Assembly: GCA_965248685.1 (NCBI GenBank) | Contig: CBDFKC010000003.1 | Coordinates: 124,001 to 188,000, forward strand | DNA: 64,000 nucleotides | Reading direction: 5' to 3' | Source: VYFG01 sp965248685 | GTDB taxonomy: Bacteria; Pseudomonadota; Gammaproteobacteria; Arenicellales; Poriferihabitantaceae | In this document: positions 26,311 to 34,954 of the stretch, in pieces | Layout: every line of letters starts with the position of its first letter | How positions within the stretch are numbered: the stretch's first letter is position 1 | Translations under genes and position numbers: made by a program | Notes under the pieces: model-generated | What the model saw: only the letters and a program-made list of their open reading frames with translations | Database searches by the model: none | What the model was told of the DNA's origin: nothing

Positions 26311-27738
26311 CTACTCTGGCAATCCAGCCTTACGCAGTATCTCCAACGTATTTTCCAAAACATCAGCATCACGAAATGGCTCGTGGGCCGCATAGTGAGA
26401 TAATCGGTAATTCGGGAAGCGTTGGCGAAATGTTTCCATCATGCCATTTGCCTCGGCGGATAAACCGCAACGCGCGCACGCAATGACCAGCGCCGTGTAG
26501 GCGTAGAGATCTTTGGGTACACGTCGCATGTTTTCTTCCGCCAGGGGCACTGCAGTTTGCTCGTCATCCAAAAGCCCCAGCACAATCGACAGATTGTAGA
26601 TAGTGTCGGGCGGGGTATAGGGAATGGTTCGAATGCCTTCACGCAATAAATCGGCAGCATCCTGGTATTTGCCGCAGTACAAATTGACGAGTGCAGCCGG
26701 CGTGTAGCCGAATAGCCGACTGGGCCCCAGTGCAACAGCCTCGGCCGCCGCCGACAGCGCAGCATCGAAATCTCGTTCCAACAGTAGTGTCGCGGCCTCC
26801 AGGTGTTTTATCCCCGCGGTCTTCACGTCAGTTTTTAACAACGCGTCGCGGGCCTGTCTTGTTACTGCCAGATTTTCACCAGGATCGGTGGCGAAACCTG
26901 AACGGGCGTCCTGCCAATAAGTCCATGCGTGAAACACTCGGGCATCGATAAAATCAGGGTCCTGCTCAAAGGCTCGCGCAAACAGGTTGCGGGCGACCAA
27001 ACTGTCCTCGGCGGTATAATTGAGATGTGCGAGCGCGCCCTGATGGAAAAATCCCCATGCTGCGAAATCACGCGTCCCGCCGGGGTCGCGAACCATCTCA
27101 CCGTCTGTTATTGCAATTTGTAAAGCTTCGACGATTTCGTGTGTTATTTCATCCTGTAGCACAAAAATATCATCCATCTGCCGGTCAAATCGGCTGGTCC
27201 AAAGCGGAACATCTTTTTCAGCGTCAATTAACTTCGCAACAATCCGAACCCGGTCGCCTGCGATGCGCACTGATCCTTCAACAAGATATTTAGCACCCAG
27301 CTCCAGGCTGATTTCTTCAGCGCGTTTGGATGCTCCTTTAAACACAAAAGAGGATGTTCGCGAGATCACCATCGCTCCGCGCAGGTAACCTAATCGCGTG
27401 ATGATGTCTTCGGTCAGGCCATCGGCGAAGAACTCCTGATTCGGATTACCCGACAGATTTACGAACGGCAAAACAGCAATTACCGGCTTGTCGGAAATGT
27501 TCAGCGCGATAGCAACCTTTTCAGGGAGTTGTCTGCCTGATTGGCTGGGTTCGTTTTCTAACCTGGGTTGCGAGATCGTATCCAATGAATCGGAATGGTT
27601 GAGTGTCTGATACAGTTTCACCTTGGAGTTCACTCCCATCTTGCGGTAAATCGTTCTTAGATAGGTTTTGACGGTCGTGGGTGCAATGAAGAGCTGTTCA
27701 GCAATGACTTTGTAGGGTTCGCCGCGACTGTAGGCCAA
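26311..27738 (-). CDS. LuxR-type HTH regulator with TolB-like and TPR regions
   Basis: 475 residues from a TTG at 27738. The N-terminus carries most of a LuxR/NarL helix-turn-helix (YKVIAEQLFIAPTTVKTYLR then TIYRKMGVNSK). A linker leads to a TolB-N/FlgO-like domain (IAVLPFVNLSGNPNQEFFAD, GLTEDIITRL, YLVEGSVRIAGDRVRIVAKL), then TPR-like helices to the end. This resembles cytoplasmic signal-integrating regulators in which the TolB/TPR part binds a ligand or partner. The frame is open about 135 bp further upstream without a good start, and the usual first helix of the LuxR domain (TPREREVL) is not recognisable, so the gene may be 5'-truncated or start irregularly. Confidence 0.75.
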   Translation of the reverse strand: MAYSRGEPYKVIAEQLFIAPTTVKTYLRTIYRKMGVNSKVKLYQTLNHSDSLDTISQPRLENEPSQSGRQLPEKVAIALNISDKPVIAVLPFVNLSGNPNQEFFADGLTEDIITRLGYLRGAMVISRTSSFVFKGASKRAEEISLELGAKYLVEGSVRIAGDRVRIVAKLIDAEKDVPLWTSRFDRQMDDIFVLQDEITHEIVEALQIAITDGEMVRDPGGTRDFAAWGFFHQGALAHLNYTAEDSLVARNLFARAFEQDPDFIDARVFHAWTYWQDARSGFATDPGENLAVTRQARDALLKTDVKTAGIKHLEAATLLLERDFDAALSAAAEAVALGPSRLFGYTPAALVNLYCGKYQDAADLLREGIRTIPYTPPDTIYNLSIVLGLLDDEQTAVPLAEENMRRVPKDLYAYTALVIACARCGLSAEANGMMETFRQRFPNYRLSHYAAHEPFRDADVLENTLEILRKAGLPE

Positions 27739-27980
27739 CGTAAACGGTAAAACGACAGTGAATCTTGTTTCTTTGTACTTCGCACACTGAGAGTTGACAT
27801 GAGAAAAGCAGGGTATTTGATAGTCTTGACATTCGTCGCTATTGGGGTGACACAGTCCGATAGCTCCGCTAAATCACCAAAGGAGGCGTTTGAGAGTTGG
27901 ACAATCGGTATGCACTAAGTTGTACAACAACTACCCGCAGGGTGCTTCGATGCCTTGCTGTTGGGCGCTAGGGAGACCGA

Positions 27981-28370
27981 TTGCCTTGCTATTGGACAGT
28001 CCACAGAGTGCACACTGATGGAGGGGGGAAAAAGGAAAAAAACATAAGCTGCGTGGCTACCATAAACCTGGTCATCGACGGAGCCAATCCCGAGATGTCA
28101 CTGTCCGGAACGAGCTGTTATCCGATCACGATTACCCAGGACACGGTTCCTCTACGAGGTGATCCAAGGAAACTCGAAGCCATCGGACAATGGTGCTTCA
28201 CGCCGAGTAGTAATATGCTTGACGCGTCTGGAATGTGTGTTATTGACACAGCCAGCGGTCCAATTTTGGCTGTTGGTAATTTCCAAGGAACGGTTCAAAT
28301 GGGCTCTGAATTTGGCTCTGGAACCACCATTAGGGCCCATCATAGTGAGTCGGTTTTAATCAATGATTAA
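27981..28370 (+). CDS. Hypothetical protein, possibly a remnant
   Basis: 129 residues; the first 25 look like chance sequence, but the rest (ATINLVIDGANPEMSLSGTS, GASGPILAVGNF-like beta segments, four Cys) reads like a small beta-rich protein. Internal ATGs exist, for example at MSLSGTSCYPITITQD. No ribosome site or homology is recognised. Confidence 0.3.
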   Translation: MPCYWTVHRVHTDGGGKKEKNISCVATINLVIDGANPEMSLSGTSCYPITITQDTVPLRGDPRKLEAIGQWCFTPSSNMLDASGMCVIDTASGPILAVGNFQGTVQMGSEFGSGTTIRAHHSESVLIND

Positions 28371-28777
28371 ACCCTCCCCCGAAGTAGCATCAGGCGTAAT
28401 GAGATATTCCCAGGACCCAGCTTGATCAAGTACCGCTTGTCAAAATCTTCATCCGTAATGCCGTCAAAATAAACCAGAGTTCTATCTCCAAGATTTGACC
28501 GTTTTGGCCGAATCCAGCAGGTAACCCCTCGGTTGCCAATAGTTGCAAATTGCCGACTGGAGCCTATTAGACAAATTTCTGAAAGACTCTTCTGGGCAAG
28601 CTACCGACCGATGGGTTTACAAACACGACCGGCAGCTCCATACTCGAAGCTGCCATTTGCCATTTTACGAAGCAATTGCAAAAACCATAATAGCAGTCAT
28701 TCATGTGACCATTTATTACGTCTTGTAACATAATAAAAGCTCAAAGAATCCTTACTGAGAGACGATCCTTTCGTAAG

Positions 28778-28795
28778 ATGTGGCATTTGCCACAT
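28778..28795. promoter_or_regulatory. Operator-like palindrome upstream of the secreted Cys-rich protein
   Basis: ATGTGGCA and TGCCACAT are perfect complements separated by TT, 55 bp upstream of the ATG at 28850. The size and position suit a dimeric regulator; which one is unknown. It could also form a short RNA hairpin. Confidence 0.4.
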
Positions 28796-28849
28796 ATCTT
28801 TCAGATCAGAAAGTATCTATTAGGTATTCCTTAATTTGAGAGATTAGTT

Positions 28850-29296
28850 ATGAATACATTTAAATTAGTTTTATTTATGATTGCATTTACATTTGGAGCA
28901 TTATCAGCGAATGCAGGAGAATCCGGAATTGAAAACTTAATTGTTGAGTCTATTGAAGTAGAAAAGACTGATGATGGAAACCAAATTGATCTAGATCAAG
29001 GCGGCAAAATCGAGGAAGGGGTTGTAATATTAGACGCTGCAGGTCGGAGAAATGTCTCTATGGCATGTTTCACAACAGAGGGGGGGCATCGACTCAAAAT
29101 TACTGTGAACAATAGAAATCGTTCATCCCGTCAATGTAGTTCACATTGTTATTATAGAACGAGTAAAGGTCGAACTGGCACCCAACGTTGTAGCGCGCGT
29201 GTCCGTGGTAATTACAATGGAGAGTTCTGTAGTGTTCATAGTAATAATTTAACCTATACCGTTACCGATCCAGGAGCATTTGACTGTAGTCGTTAG
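28850..29296 (+). CDS. Small secreted Cys-containing protein
   Basis: 148 residues. A clear signal peptide (LVLFMIAFTFGALSANAGES) leads to an acidic segment, then a basic, Cys-bearing C-terminal half: Cys in MACFT, RQCSSHCYY, TQRCSAR, EFCSVH and FDCSR (six in all), which could pair in three disulfides in the periplasm. The ATG at 28850 follows GAGAGATTAGT. I do not recognise a family. It stands between decayed DNA and an IS91-type element. Confidence 0.65.
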   Translation: MNTFKLVLFMIAFTFGALSANAGESGIENLIVESIEVEKTDDGNQIDLDQGGKIEEGVVILDAAGRRNVSMACFTTEGGHRLKITVNNRNRSSRQCSSHCYYRTSKGRTGTQRCSARVRGNYNGEFCSVHSNNLTYTVTDPGAFDCSR

Positions 29297-29761
29297 AATA
29301 CGATAGTCCGTATTGTTTGTGTTCTCTGGGTGGCGATACCAAATTTGGATGTAAATAGAAACGGCTGCTTTGTGGGAAAGGTCAAGGACGACCACCTGTC
29401 AGCAGCCGGCTGAAATGGTTAAGGTTAGTTAGACAACTGCGCCTAGGAATCACTATCTGTTTGGCAGTTAAACCATCGCGCAGATGTTTAACAGGCCCCC
29501 AAGTAGGAAACCGCGGGGTCGTATTGATGAGCTATGGGGAAAGTAAAGATCGAGCAGGCTTTGTTAAGGGTATTTTCAATAACTTTGGATTCACCAGTTC
29601 TGATCATGCCGATACCCAGAGTGAGTCTGGACGATTATAGACACGGCAGAATAAGGTTTTGTGCGTTGGTAACGCCCTGTATTGTGGACTCTCCATAAGC
29701 TTCCATTTCCCGGTATTTGGGGACCAGCAAAAGATCAACTTATTATTTGCAGTAACCTGGT
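29297..29761. other. Intergenic region with a spaced inverted repeat
   Basis: It contains GTTAGACAACTGCGC (29428-29442) and the near-complementary GCGCAGATGTTTAAC (29478-29492), 13 of 15 matching, and a short frame (ATG 29529 to stop at 29639, 36 residues) that reads protein-like but has no family match I can name. The left end of the IS91-type element should lie near 29750. Confidence 0.45.
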
Positions 29762-30937
29762 TCATGGTGGTCCGCGTGGCGGGTAAATCTGTAACAGCGT
29801 TTGAAGTATGATCATGGACGTTCCACAGGTTCGACAAACGAATTTGGGTCGCGGTTTTTTTGACTTCTTCGCAGGTTGGTCCGTTTCTTTTTTGTTCTCT
29901 ACCGGTGGTGCATCGGGGCAGAGGGTTTTACGCAACGTTGATAAGTTTTGTTTGCGCTGATGATTGGCCAGTAAACCGAAGTGACGGATACGATGGAATC
30001 TTAACGGTAAGATGTGGATCAGGAATCGTCTTAAGAACTCATCAGCCGATAGCGTCATAGTTTTAAAGCGCAAACACGCCCTCGCTCGATAATCTTTCCA
30101 TTTAAATGTGACAGTATCGGTATCATACTGTATGAGTCGACGATTGGAGATTGCCACCCGATGGGTATAGCGGGACAGGTATTCAAGCACTGCCTTTGGG
30201 CTTGAAAAGGGCTTCTTGGCATAGACCACCCAATCGACTTGATGGGCAGGAGCCAGATAGGAACGGAATAGATTGCGATCAGACAGGTGTGCGATCTCCC
30301 CATAGAAGGCGAGTTGGGGATGTATGGCAACCAGTTTCTCCAAAAAAAGTCGACGGAACAAGCGTGAGAGCACCTTGACGGGAAGGAAGAAGCCTGGTTG
30401 ACAGGGTTTCCATTTGGCCTCTGGGGTCAGCCCACCGCCCGGTACCACACAATGTAAATGGGGGTGGTGGGTCAAGGCAGAGCCCCAGGTATGCAAGACA
30501 GCGGTAAACCCGATCTTTGCTCCCAGATGCTGGGGACCCGCAGCTATGGTGGTTAATGTTTGGGCGGTTACCGCAAATAACAGATCATAGATGAGGGTGG
30601 GATTCTGATAAGCGATCCGTGCAATGATGGCGGGAACCGTAAAGACGACATGGTAGTAGGCAACGGGTAATAGCGCGTCTTGCTGGTGGGCAAGCCAACG
30701 TTTCGCCGCGCTCCCTTGGCACTTGGGACAATGTCGATTACGACAAGAGTTATAGGCAATTTGGTCGTCATGACACTGTTCGCAGCGTATGACGTGCCCG
30801 CCCAGCGCAGACGAACGACAACGCTCAATGGCAGATAATGCCTTGAGCTGACGTAGGTTCAGGCGTCGATCGCGCCGCCATGCCGGTGCATGGTCACGCA
30901 CGATATCCGCCACCTCCCAAGGAGGTCGCACCACCAC
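29762..30937 (-). CDS. IS91-family transposase (zinc-ribbon N-terminus, Y2 rolling-circle type)
   Basis: 391 residues. The N-terminal zinc-binding segment has Cys pairs in RCEQCHDDQIAYNSCRNRHC and PKCQG. The HUH motif follows in LTHHPHLHCVVPGGGL. The catalytic Tyr pair lies in AVLEYLSRYTHRVAIS (Tyr residues in EYLSRYTHR). The C-terminal end is basic with a second Cys pair (FVCRTCGTSM). All parts needed for single-strand cleavage and rolling-circle transposition seem present. The start codon is not certain; the frame begins at 30937 and a Met-poor N-terminus makes a short extension or truncation possible. Confidence 0.88.
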   Translation of the reverse strand: MVVRPPWEVADIVRDHAPAWRRDRRLNLRQLKALSAIERCRSSALGGHVIRCEQCHDDQIAYNSCRNRHCPKCQGSAAKRWLAHQQDALLPVAYYHVVFTVPAIIARIAYQNPTLIYDLLFAVTAQTLTTIAAGPQHLGAKIGFTAVLHTWGSALTHHPHLHCVVPGGGLTPEAKWKPCQPGFFLPVKVLSRLFRRLFLEKLVAIHPQLAFYGEIAHLSDRNLFRSYLAPAHQVDWVVYAKKPFSSPKAVLEYLSRYTHRVAISNRRLIQYDTDTVTFKWKDYRARACLRFKTMTLSADEFLRRFLIHILPLRFHRIRHFGLLANHQRKQNLSTLRKTLCPDAPPVENKKETDQPAKKSKKPRPKFVCRTCGTSMIILQTLLQIYPPRGPP

Positions 30938-30958
30938 CTTGGTGGAGTTAGATCGGTA

Positions 30959-31831
30959 TTACAACTTCAAATACTCAAGTGGACCTTTGACTTCACGCAA
31001 TCGGTTTGCCGCGACTTGACTGTAACGAGCCGTGCTCTCAAGCTTACGATGCCCAAGCAACACTTGAATGACGCGAATATCCTCGTGTTGTTCCACCAGA
31101 TGGGTGGCGAAAGCATGACGCAGTGCATGCAGAGACACCTTCTTGGTGATGTCTGCCTCATTACGAGCTCGGATAAAGGCACGACGCAGTTGCCTCACAG
31201 ACAAAGGGTTCACTGGATTCTGTCCAGGGAATAACCAACCGCCAGGTAACATCTTGCGTTCGTCCTGCCCTGTGCGATACCAAGTGCGTAGAATGGTGAG
31301 CAACTCGGGCGACAGCATGGCATGTCGATCCCGTCCGCCTTTGCCCTGTTCGACACGTAGAATCATTCTCTCGCTATCGATGTCGGTGACTTTGAGATGG
31401 GTGATCTCACTGGCACGGAGTCCTGCACCGTAACCTACACTGAGTGCAGCTTGGTATTTGATGCTGCCAGCCGATTGAATAATCTTGGTAACTTCTTCAA
31501 CACTTAATATCTCTGGTAGTTTACGGGGTTCGTGCACATGACGCATCTTCCTGGGACGCTCAGGGCTATCTATGGTGGTTTCAAAGAAAAACCGAACACC
31601 GGTGATGGTGGCGTTAATTGTGCCTGGAGAAACACCATCGTTGGTCATTTGCAGTTGAAAGGCACGGAGTTCATCGGCGGTTGCGGTGGCCGGAGATCGC
31701 TTAAGAAATTGATTGAGCCTGATGACGGCACGCAGATAGGTTGCTTGGGTGGCTGGATGCAGCTTGCGTATTGCCATGTCATCGAGCATACGCTGGCGTA
31801 AAGGGCTATTAGTTTTGTTAGACTTGGTCAT
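30959..31831 (-). CDS. Tyrosine recombinase/integrase accompanying the IS91-type element
   Basis: 290 residues, ATG at 31831. An N-terminal SAM-like core-binding domain (KLHPATQATYLRAVIRLNQF) is followed by the catalytic domain with Arg in GYGAGLRASEITHLKVTD, Lys in RVEQGKGGRDRHAML, the box-II HxxR in SLHALRHAFATHLVE, His in VLLGHRKLESTARYSQV and Tyr as nucleophile in the same segment (ARYSQ). The active site is complete. Its role in the element is unclear; it could resolve multimers or help integration. Confidence 0.9.
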   Translation of the reverse strand: MTKSNKTNSPLRQRMLDDMAIRKLHPATQATYLRAVIRLNQFLKRSPATATADELRAFQLQMTNDGVSPGTINATITGVRFFFETTIDSPERPRKMRHVHEPRKLPEILSVEEVTKIIQSAGSIKYQAALSVGYGAGLRASEITHLKVTDIDSERMILRVEQGKGGRDRHAMLSPELLTILRTWYRTGQDERKMLPGGWLFPGQNPVNPLSVRQLRRAFIRARNEADITKKVSLHALRHAFATHLVEQHEDIRVIQVLLGHRKLESTARYSQVAANRLREVKGPLEYLKL

Positions 31832-32316
31832 GGGTCTGATTCCTGTGTGGTTTGGTTGTGAGTGTGAGAACTACAACTTAAACACAGGACAGGCCCTGCT
31901 GGCTAATGGGAGGAGCGTGAAGCTATTGACTAACTTCCTACTGGGTTACCGCGCGAGCGGTTTAGTACTTGGGCAAATCAGAGACAAACTGGAATAAGAT
32001 GACTGGCTCTGGCATACTCATTTGAGACGTTCGGTGAATTTCTAACGTTGGGTCCAGTGAACCACAATTGTCGGACGCAGTAAGAATAGATGGGTGTCCG
32101 CTCTCGTCCATAGTGGTGAAACCTCGCAGCGTTTGACAATCAAATTCGCTATCGCCAGTGCATTCAAACGAAAGCGTACAAAATACTAGAAGTGGTCGTT
32201 TGAGCGCCTTCGGCGTGGTTCTACGTTGCCGTGAGATTGACAAATTTGTTCACTAAACGAATGAGCCACAAGTGTATACTCTCTTACGACGTACGTAAGG
32301 AAAGGAAGAGTTAAAC
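31832..32316. other. Intergenic region upstream of the toxin-like gene
   Basis: No supported gene; a reverse-strand frame (31962-32243) is not convincing. A small inverted repeat CTTACG/CGTAAG with a 5-bp spacer lies at 32283-32299, just before the GGAAAGGAAGAG ribosome site of the next gene. Confidence 0.4.
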
Positions 32317-34377
32317 ATGAAGTCAGCTGCACTCCGTCAATATATATTGTTCGCACCATTCGTTTTTATTCTGTGCGTCTATAGTCTCCCCGTCCTTTCT
32401 GTCGAAGCAGAAATTAAAGCAACAAAGAAGATATTTACAGCAACGGAGGATATTGAGTTTAACTATAAGATTGACGTGGAATGGGGTGACTATTGGGGGC
32501 TTAGTTTGATAAGAAGAACAGTTGACGACGGTCAATATATATACGCTGGTGTGTTCGCTGTATCGATGTCGGACCTAAGAGACCAAACGCAAGGCGCACA
32601 TAGTTTTGGTCCAGTTCCGGTCGGCGAGTACGAACTCACAGTTGGTCATGTTTCGAATCCCAACCCTTATGGCCCTGACCCGATAGACGTCATTGCAAGA
32701 GAATCAATAACTGTAGTAAACAGTCCTTGTTCGAATATTGAGCCAGAAATTCAGTTGATCACCCTAGCTGACTATGCCAATTTTCTGTTGGCTACCAAGA
32801 AACCCCTTGTAGATGAATTAATTATCTCTATCGCGTTAGCGAGAGAACTTCAAACTACTAATGCTCGCCTGGCAAAACGCCTTATCGCTTACGTGGACAA
32901 CTGGATGAGGCACAACGTGATCGCCTCAGCCATTGGTAAATTAAAGCCAGAGGGCATTTCCCTAATCGCATTGAATACGATGATTCATCGAGCAAAAATC
33001 GCAATTGGAAGAATGGAGGAGATGACTCATATTGGAATGAGTATGATTACCTGGGAGAGGGATTTAAAGGACTTATTTGTCACTAGACAGTTTTTGCGGT
33101 TGATAAACGACGAGAAGGATGACACGAACTCTGGTTTACTTCCGTTTATAAATAGATGGTCCACAATTCACGGTATTGGTGTAGCTACGATTGCGGTGGC
33201 CGTACCTATCATAGGAGGTGGGGTACTGGAGGCTAGCTTTGCTTGCCGGATATTCATTACGACCAAACCTCAAACGGCGCTAGCTATTGGCGAACTTGTA
33301 GTAGGCGCTGCATTCAATTTGCTTGATGAAAGTGAAAAAATGCCCTTGGATGAGCTTCACGAAAATCCAGTTTATGTTTTATCTCAGGTTGGGCCAGATG
33401 TAATAATATTTTTTCTTGTTCATGGGAAATTTAAGTATAAATACACAGCGAAAAGGAAACCTAAGGGATCTGATGGTATTGACCCCGAACTTACTATAAC
33501 GAATATTGAGAAAGTATTACTGAAGAATACATGTGGAGAAAGTTCTAGCGGCAAAGGATCAAGAATATCTATCGGTGGTGCTGCGCATGGTAAAGCTCTG
33601 ATCACTGCAATAAGAGCAGACTATAAGAAGAACTTTGACTTGAACGAAAGTGGCGCGAGCGACGCGGTACTTGACAAGCATTTTCGAAAGATCGCGCGTG
33701 CTGCCGGAATCACAATTAGTGATGATATTGTAATTCGTGGCATGGAAACACATACCGGAAAAAAAGGTGGAGAAATGTCCGCGGACGCATGGTATGTACC
33801 TGTTCAGGAGATCGCGGATACGAAAACTAACTGGGATAAACCGATTCTTGTTTGGGATAGTAAAAACCCGGAAACAATCAAAGCCCTAGCACAGAAAGGT
33901 TTAGCACCTAGTGATGTGCACTCGATTGTAACTGGTGAAGGCAAGGGCAGAAAAATACGCATTAAAGTAAATAGGAACAAAACAAAAACGAACAAAGTAA
34001 ATGAAACTGTTGAAGAAGGCTGGTCGGCTGAAGAAACTGCTGATGCTCTGGCGCACGAACTTCATGAAATAGAGAGGTGGCGCGAATACTTCGGTAAGAA
34101 AGGAAAAATCTTTGCAACAGTGGGAGATGTAGATGCCTTAGCCGGCGCTAACGGACGTTTTCACATGGAAGCCAACCAAGTTGGAGGGCTCGCGATTCTA
34201 AATCTAAGGGCGAAATTCATTGGACACAAAAAGACAGCAAAGTACTATTGGACCGTCGATAGTAACTGGAGTAAATGCAATGATAAAGAAGCACCTAAGG
34301 TTGTGGTAGCAGCACCAGAGCTGGATGCTTTTTTCAAGAAAGTGGTCGCGCACGAACTTAACCTTGGAGCTCGCTGA
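32317..34377 (+). CDS. Large secreted protein with polymorphic-toxin-like architecture
   Basis: 686 residues, ATG 32317 after a purine-rich ribosome site. A signal peptide (FAPFVFILCVYSLPVLSVEA) is followed by a beta-sandwich-like domain (IEFNYKIDVEWGDYWGLSLI, VGEYELTVGHVS), a long helical region, then a Gly-rich hydrophobic segment (GIGVATIAVAVPIIGGGVL), typical of proteins that cross a membrane. The C-terminal ~250 residues are Lys-rich and end with a possible metal site: ADALAHELHEIERW with His580, Glu581 and Glu584 in an H-E-x-x-E pattern, and a further His in GRFHMEANQ. I recognise no named family. A toxin or effector is an inference from architecture. A small membrane protein gene follows 295 bp downstream. 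Confidence 0.75.
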   Translation: MKSAALRQYILFAPFVFILCVYSLPVLSVEAEIKATKKIFTATEDIEFNYKIDVEWGDYWGLSLIRRTVDDGQYIYAGVFAVSMSDLRDQTQGAHSFGPVPVGEYELTVGHVSNPNPYGPDPIDVIARESITVVNSPCSNIEPEIQLITLADYANFLLATKKPLVDELIISIALARELQTTNARLAKRLIAYVDNWMRHNVIASAIGKLKPEGISLIALNTMIHRAKIAIGRMEEMTHIGMSMITWERDLKDLFVTRQFLRLINDEKDDTNSGLLPFINRWSTIHGIGVATIAVAVPIIGGGVLEASFACRIFITTKPQTALAIGELVVGAAFNLLDESEKMPLDELHENPVYVLSQVGPDVIIFFLVHGKFKYKYTAKRKPKGSDGIDPELTITNIEKVLLKNTCGESSSGKGSRISIGGAAHGKALITAIRADYKKNFDLNESGASDAVLDKHFRKIARAAGITISDDIVIRGMETHTGKKGGEMSADAWYVPVQEIADTKTNWDKPILVWDSKNPETIKALAQKGLAPSDVHSIVTGEGKGRKIRIKVNRNKTKTNKVNETVEEGWSAEETADALAHELHEIERWREYFGKKGKIFATVGDVDALAGANGRFHMEANQVGGLAILNLRAKFIGHKKTAKYYWTVDSNWSKCNDKEAPKVVVAAPELDAFFKKVVAHELNLGAR

Positions 34378-34672
34378 ATGCAATTCGAGTTCGTACAAGT
34401 TGAGGTACAACTCACGTCCACCCCGGGGGCAATACCATGGTACGGCTGGAGGTTGAATGTAACGAGTGTTTCGAAATTACCGTTGGCAGCGACGAGATGC
34501 ACCCGGACAGTCAAAATAACGGGGTCCAACACGCTGACGGTCCCTTAGTGGCCGAGAACTGCCCTCGCCCATGTTTGCGTGAACGGCAGTTGTGGGCAAG
34601 ACTCGGCCGGTCGCCTAGTCCTCGAAGAGCAGGGTGGACTTTTCTATTTAACTTTTAATGATGCTATAAATT
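34378..34672. other. Intergenic region with a structured hairpin
   Basis: Between the toxin-like gene and the small membrane gene. A frame at 34437-34658 overlaps the hairpin and is not considered coding. Confidence 0.4.
34550..34608. other. Two-step hairpin (14 paired bases with a 10-nt bulge)
   Basis: GGCCGAG (34550-34556) pairs with CTCGGCC (34602-34608), and directly inside it AACTGCC (34557-34563) pairs with GGCAGTT (34585-34591). The 3' side carries a 10-nt bulge and the loop has 21 nt. All 14 pairs are perfect. It is not followed by a U-run, so a simple terminator is unlikely; a structured RNA or a recombination site is possible. Confidence 0.5.
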
Positions 34673-34954
34673 GTGAGCAACACAAAATCTGAGAGCGTTC
34701 AGTTACGAACTAAAATTAGAAACGGGTATTTTTTTGGTGTTGGATCGATATTTATGGGGTTCTTTATTGTTGTTATGTTGCCGTCAGTCATTTTTGGGGA
34801 CAGTTTCACATTGAATGGAGAGCCTTCATCTCCTTGGATTGTTATCCCTTTGATGTTAGTAATGGTGCCAATAATTATTTTTTTTCAAGGAGTTTTAATA
34901 AGTTACGGAATTACATTTGGTTTGTGGATTCAATCGAAAATTCGATCTCATTAG
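34673..34954 (+). CDS. Small membrane protein, possible immunity protein
   Basis: 93 residues from a GTG at 34673, with two strong hydrophobic segments (FFGVGSIFMGFFIVVMLPSV and WIVIPLMLVMVPIIIFF) and a third weaker one. No family is recognised. Its size, topology and place after a secreted toxin-like protein suit an inner-membrane immunity protein, but this rests only on position and architecture. Confidence 0.55.
   Translation: MSNTKSESVQLRTKIRNGYFFGVGSIFMGFFIVVMLPSVIFGDSFTLNGEPSSPWIVIPLMLVMVPIIIFFQGVLISYGITFGLWIQSKIRSH

Larger units (their letters stand above)
27739..28849. other. 1.1-kb region of weak coding signal
   Basis: Apart from the 129-residue frame at 27981-28370, only short frames on both strands are present (for example a reverse-strand frame through about 28372-28550 without a start, reading YFDGITDEDFDKRYLIKLGP). 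A palindrome sits at 28778-28795. The region looks like decayed DNA. Confidence 0.4.
29750..31850 (-). mobile_element. IS91-type element with companion tyrosine recombinase
   Basis: Two co-directional genes: an IS91-family Y2 transposase and, 22 bp upstream, a tyrosine recombinase. This pairing is known in IS91-like elements of gammaproteobacteria. Such elements lack terminal inverted repeats and make no target duplication, so the ends given are approximate. Confidence 0.75.

Noticed and set aside
34437..34658. 73-residue frame before the small membrane gene
   Set aside because: It covers the perfect hairpin at 34550-34608 and ends in an Arg/Pro-rich chance-like tail, so structure rather than coding explains this DNA.
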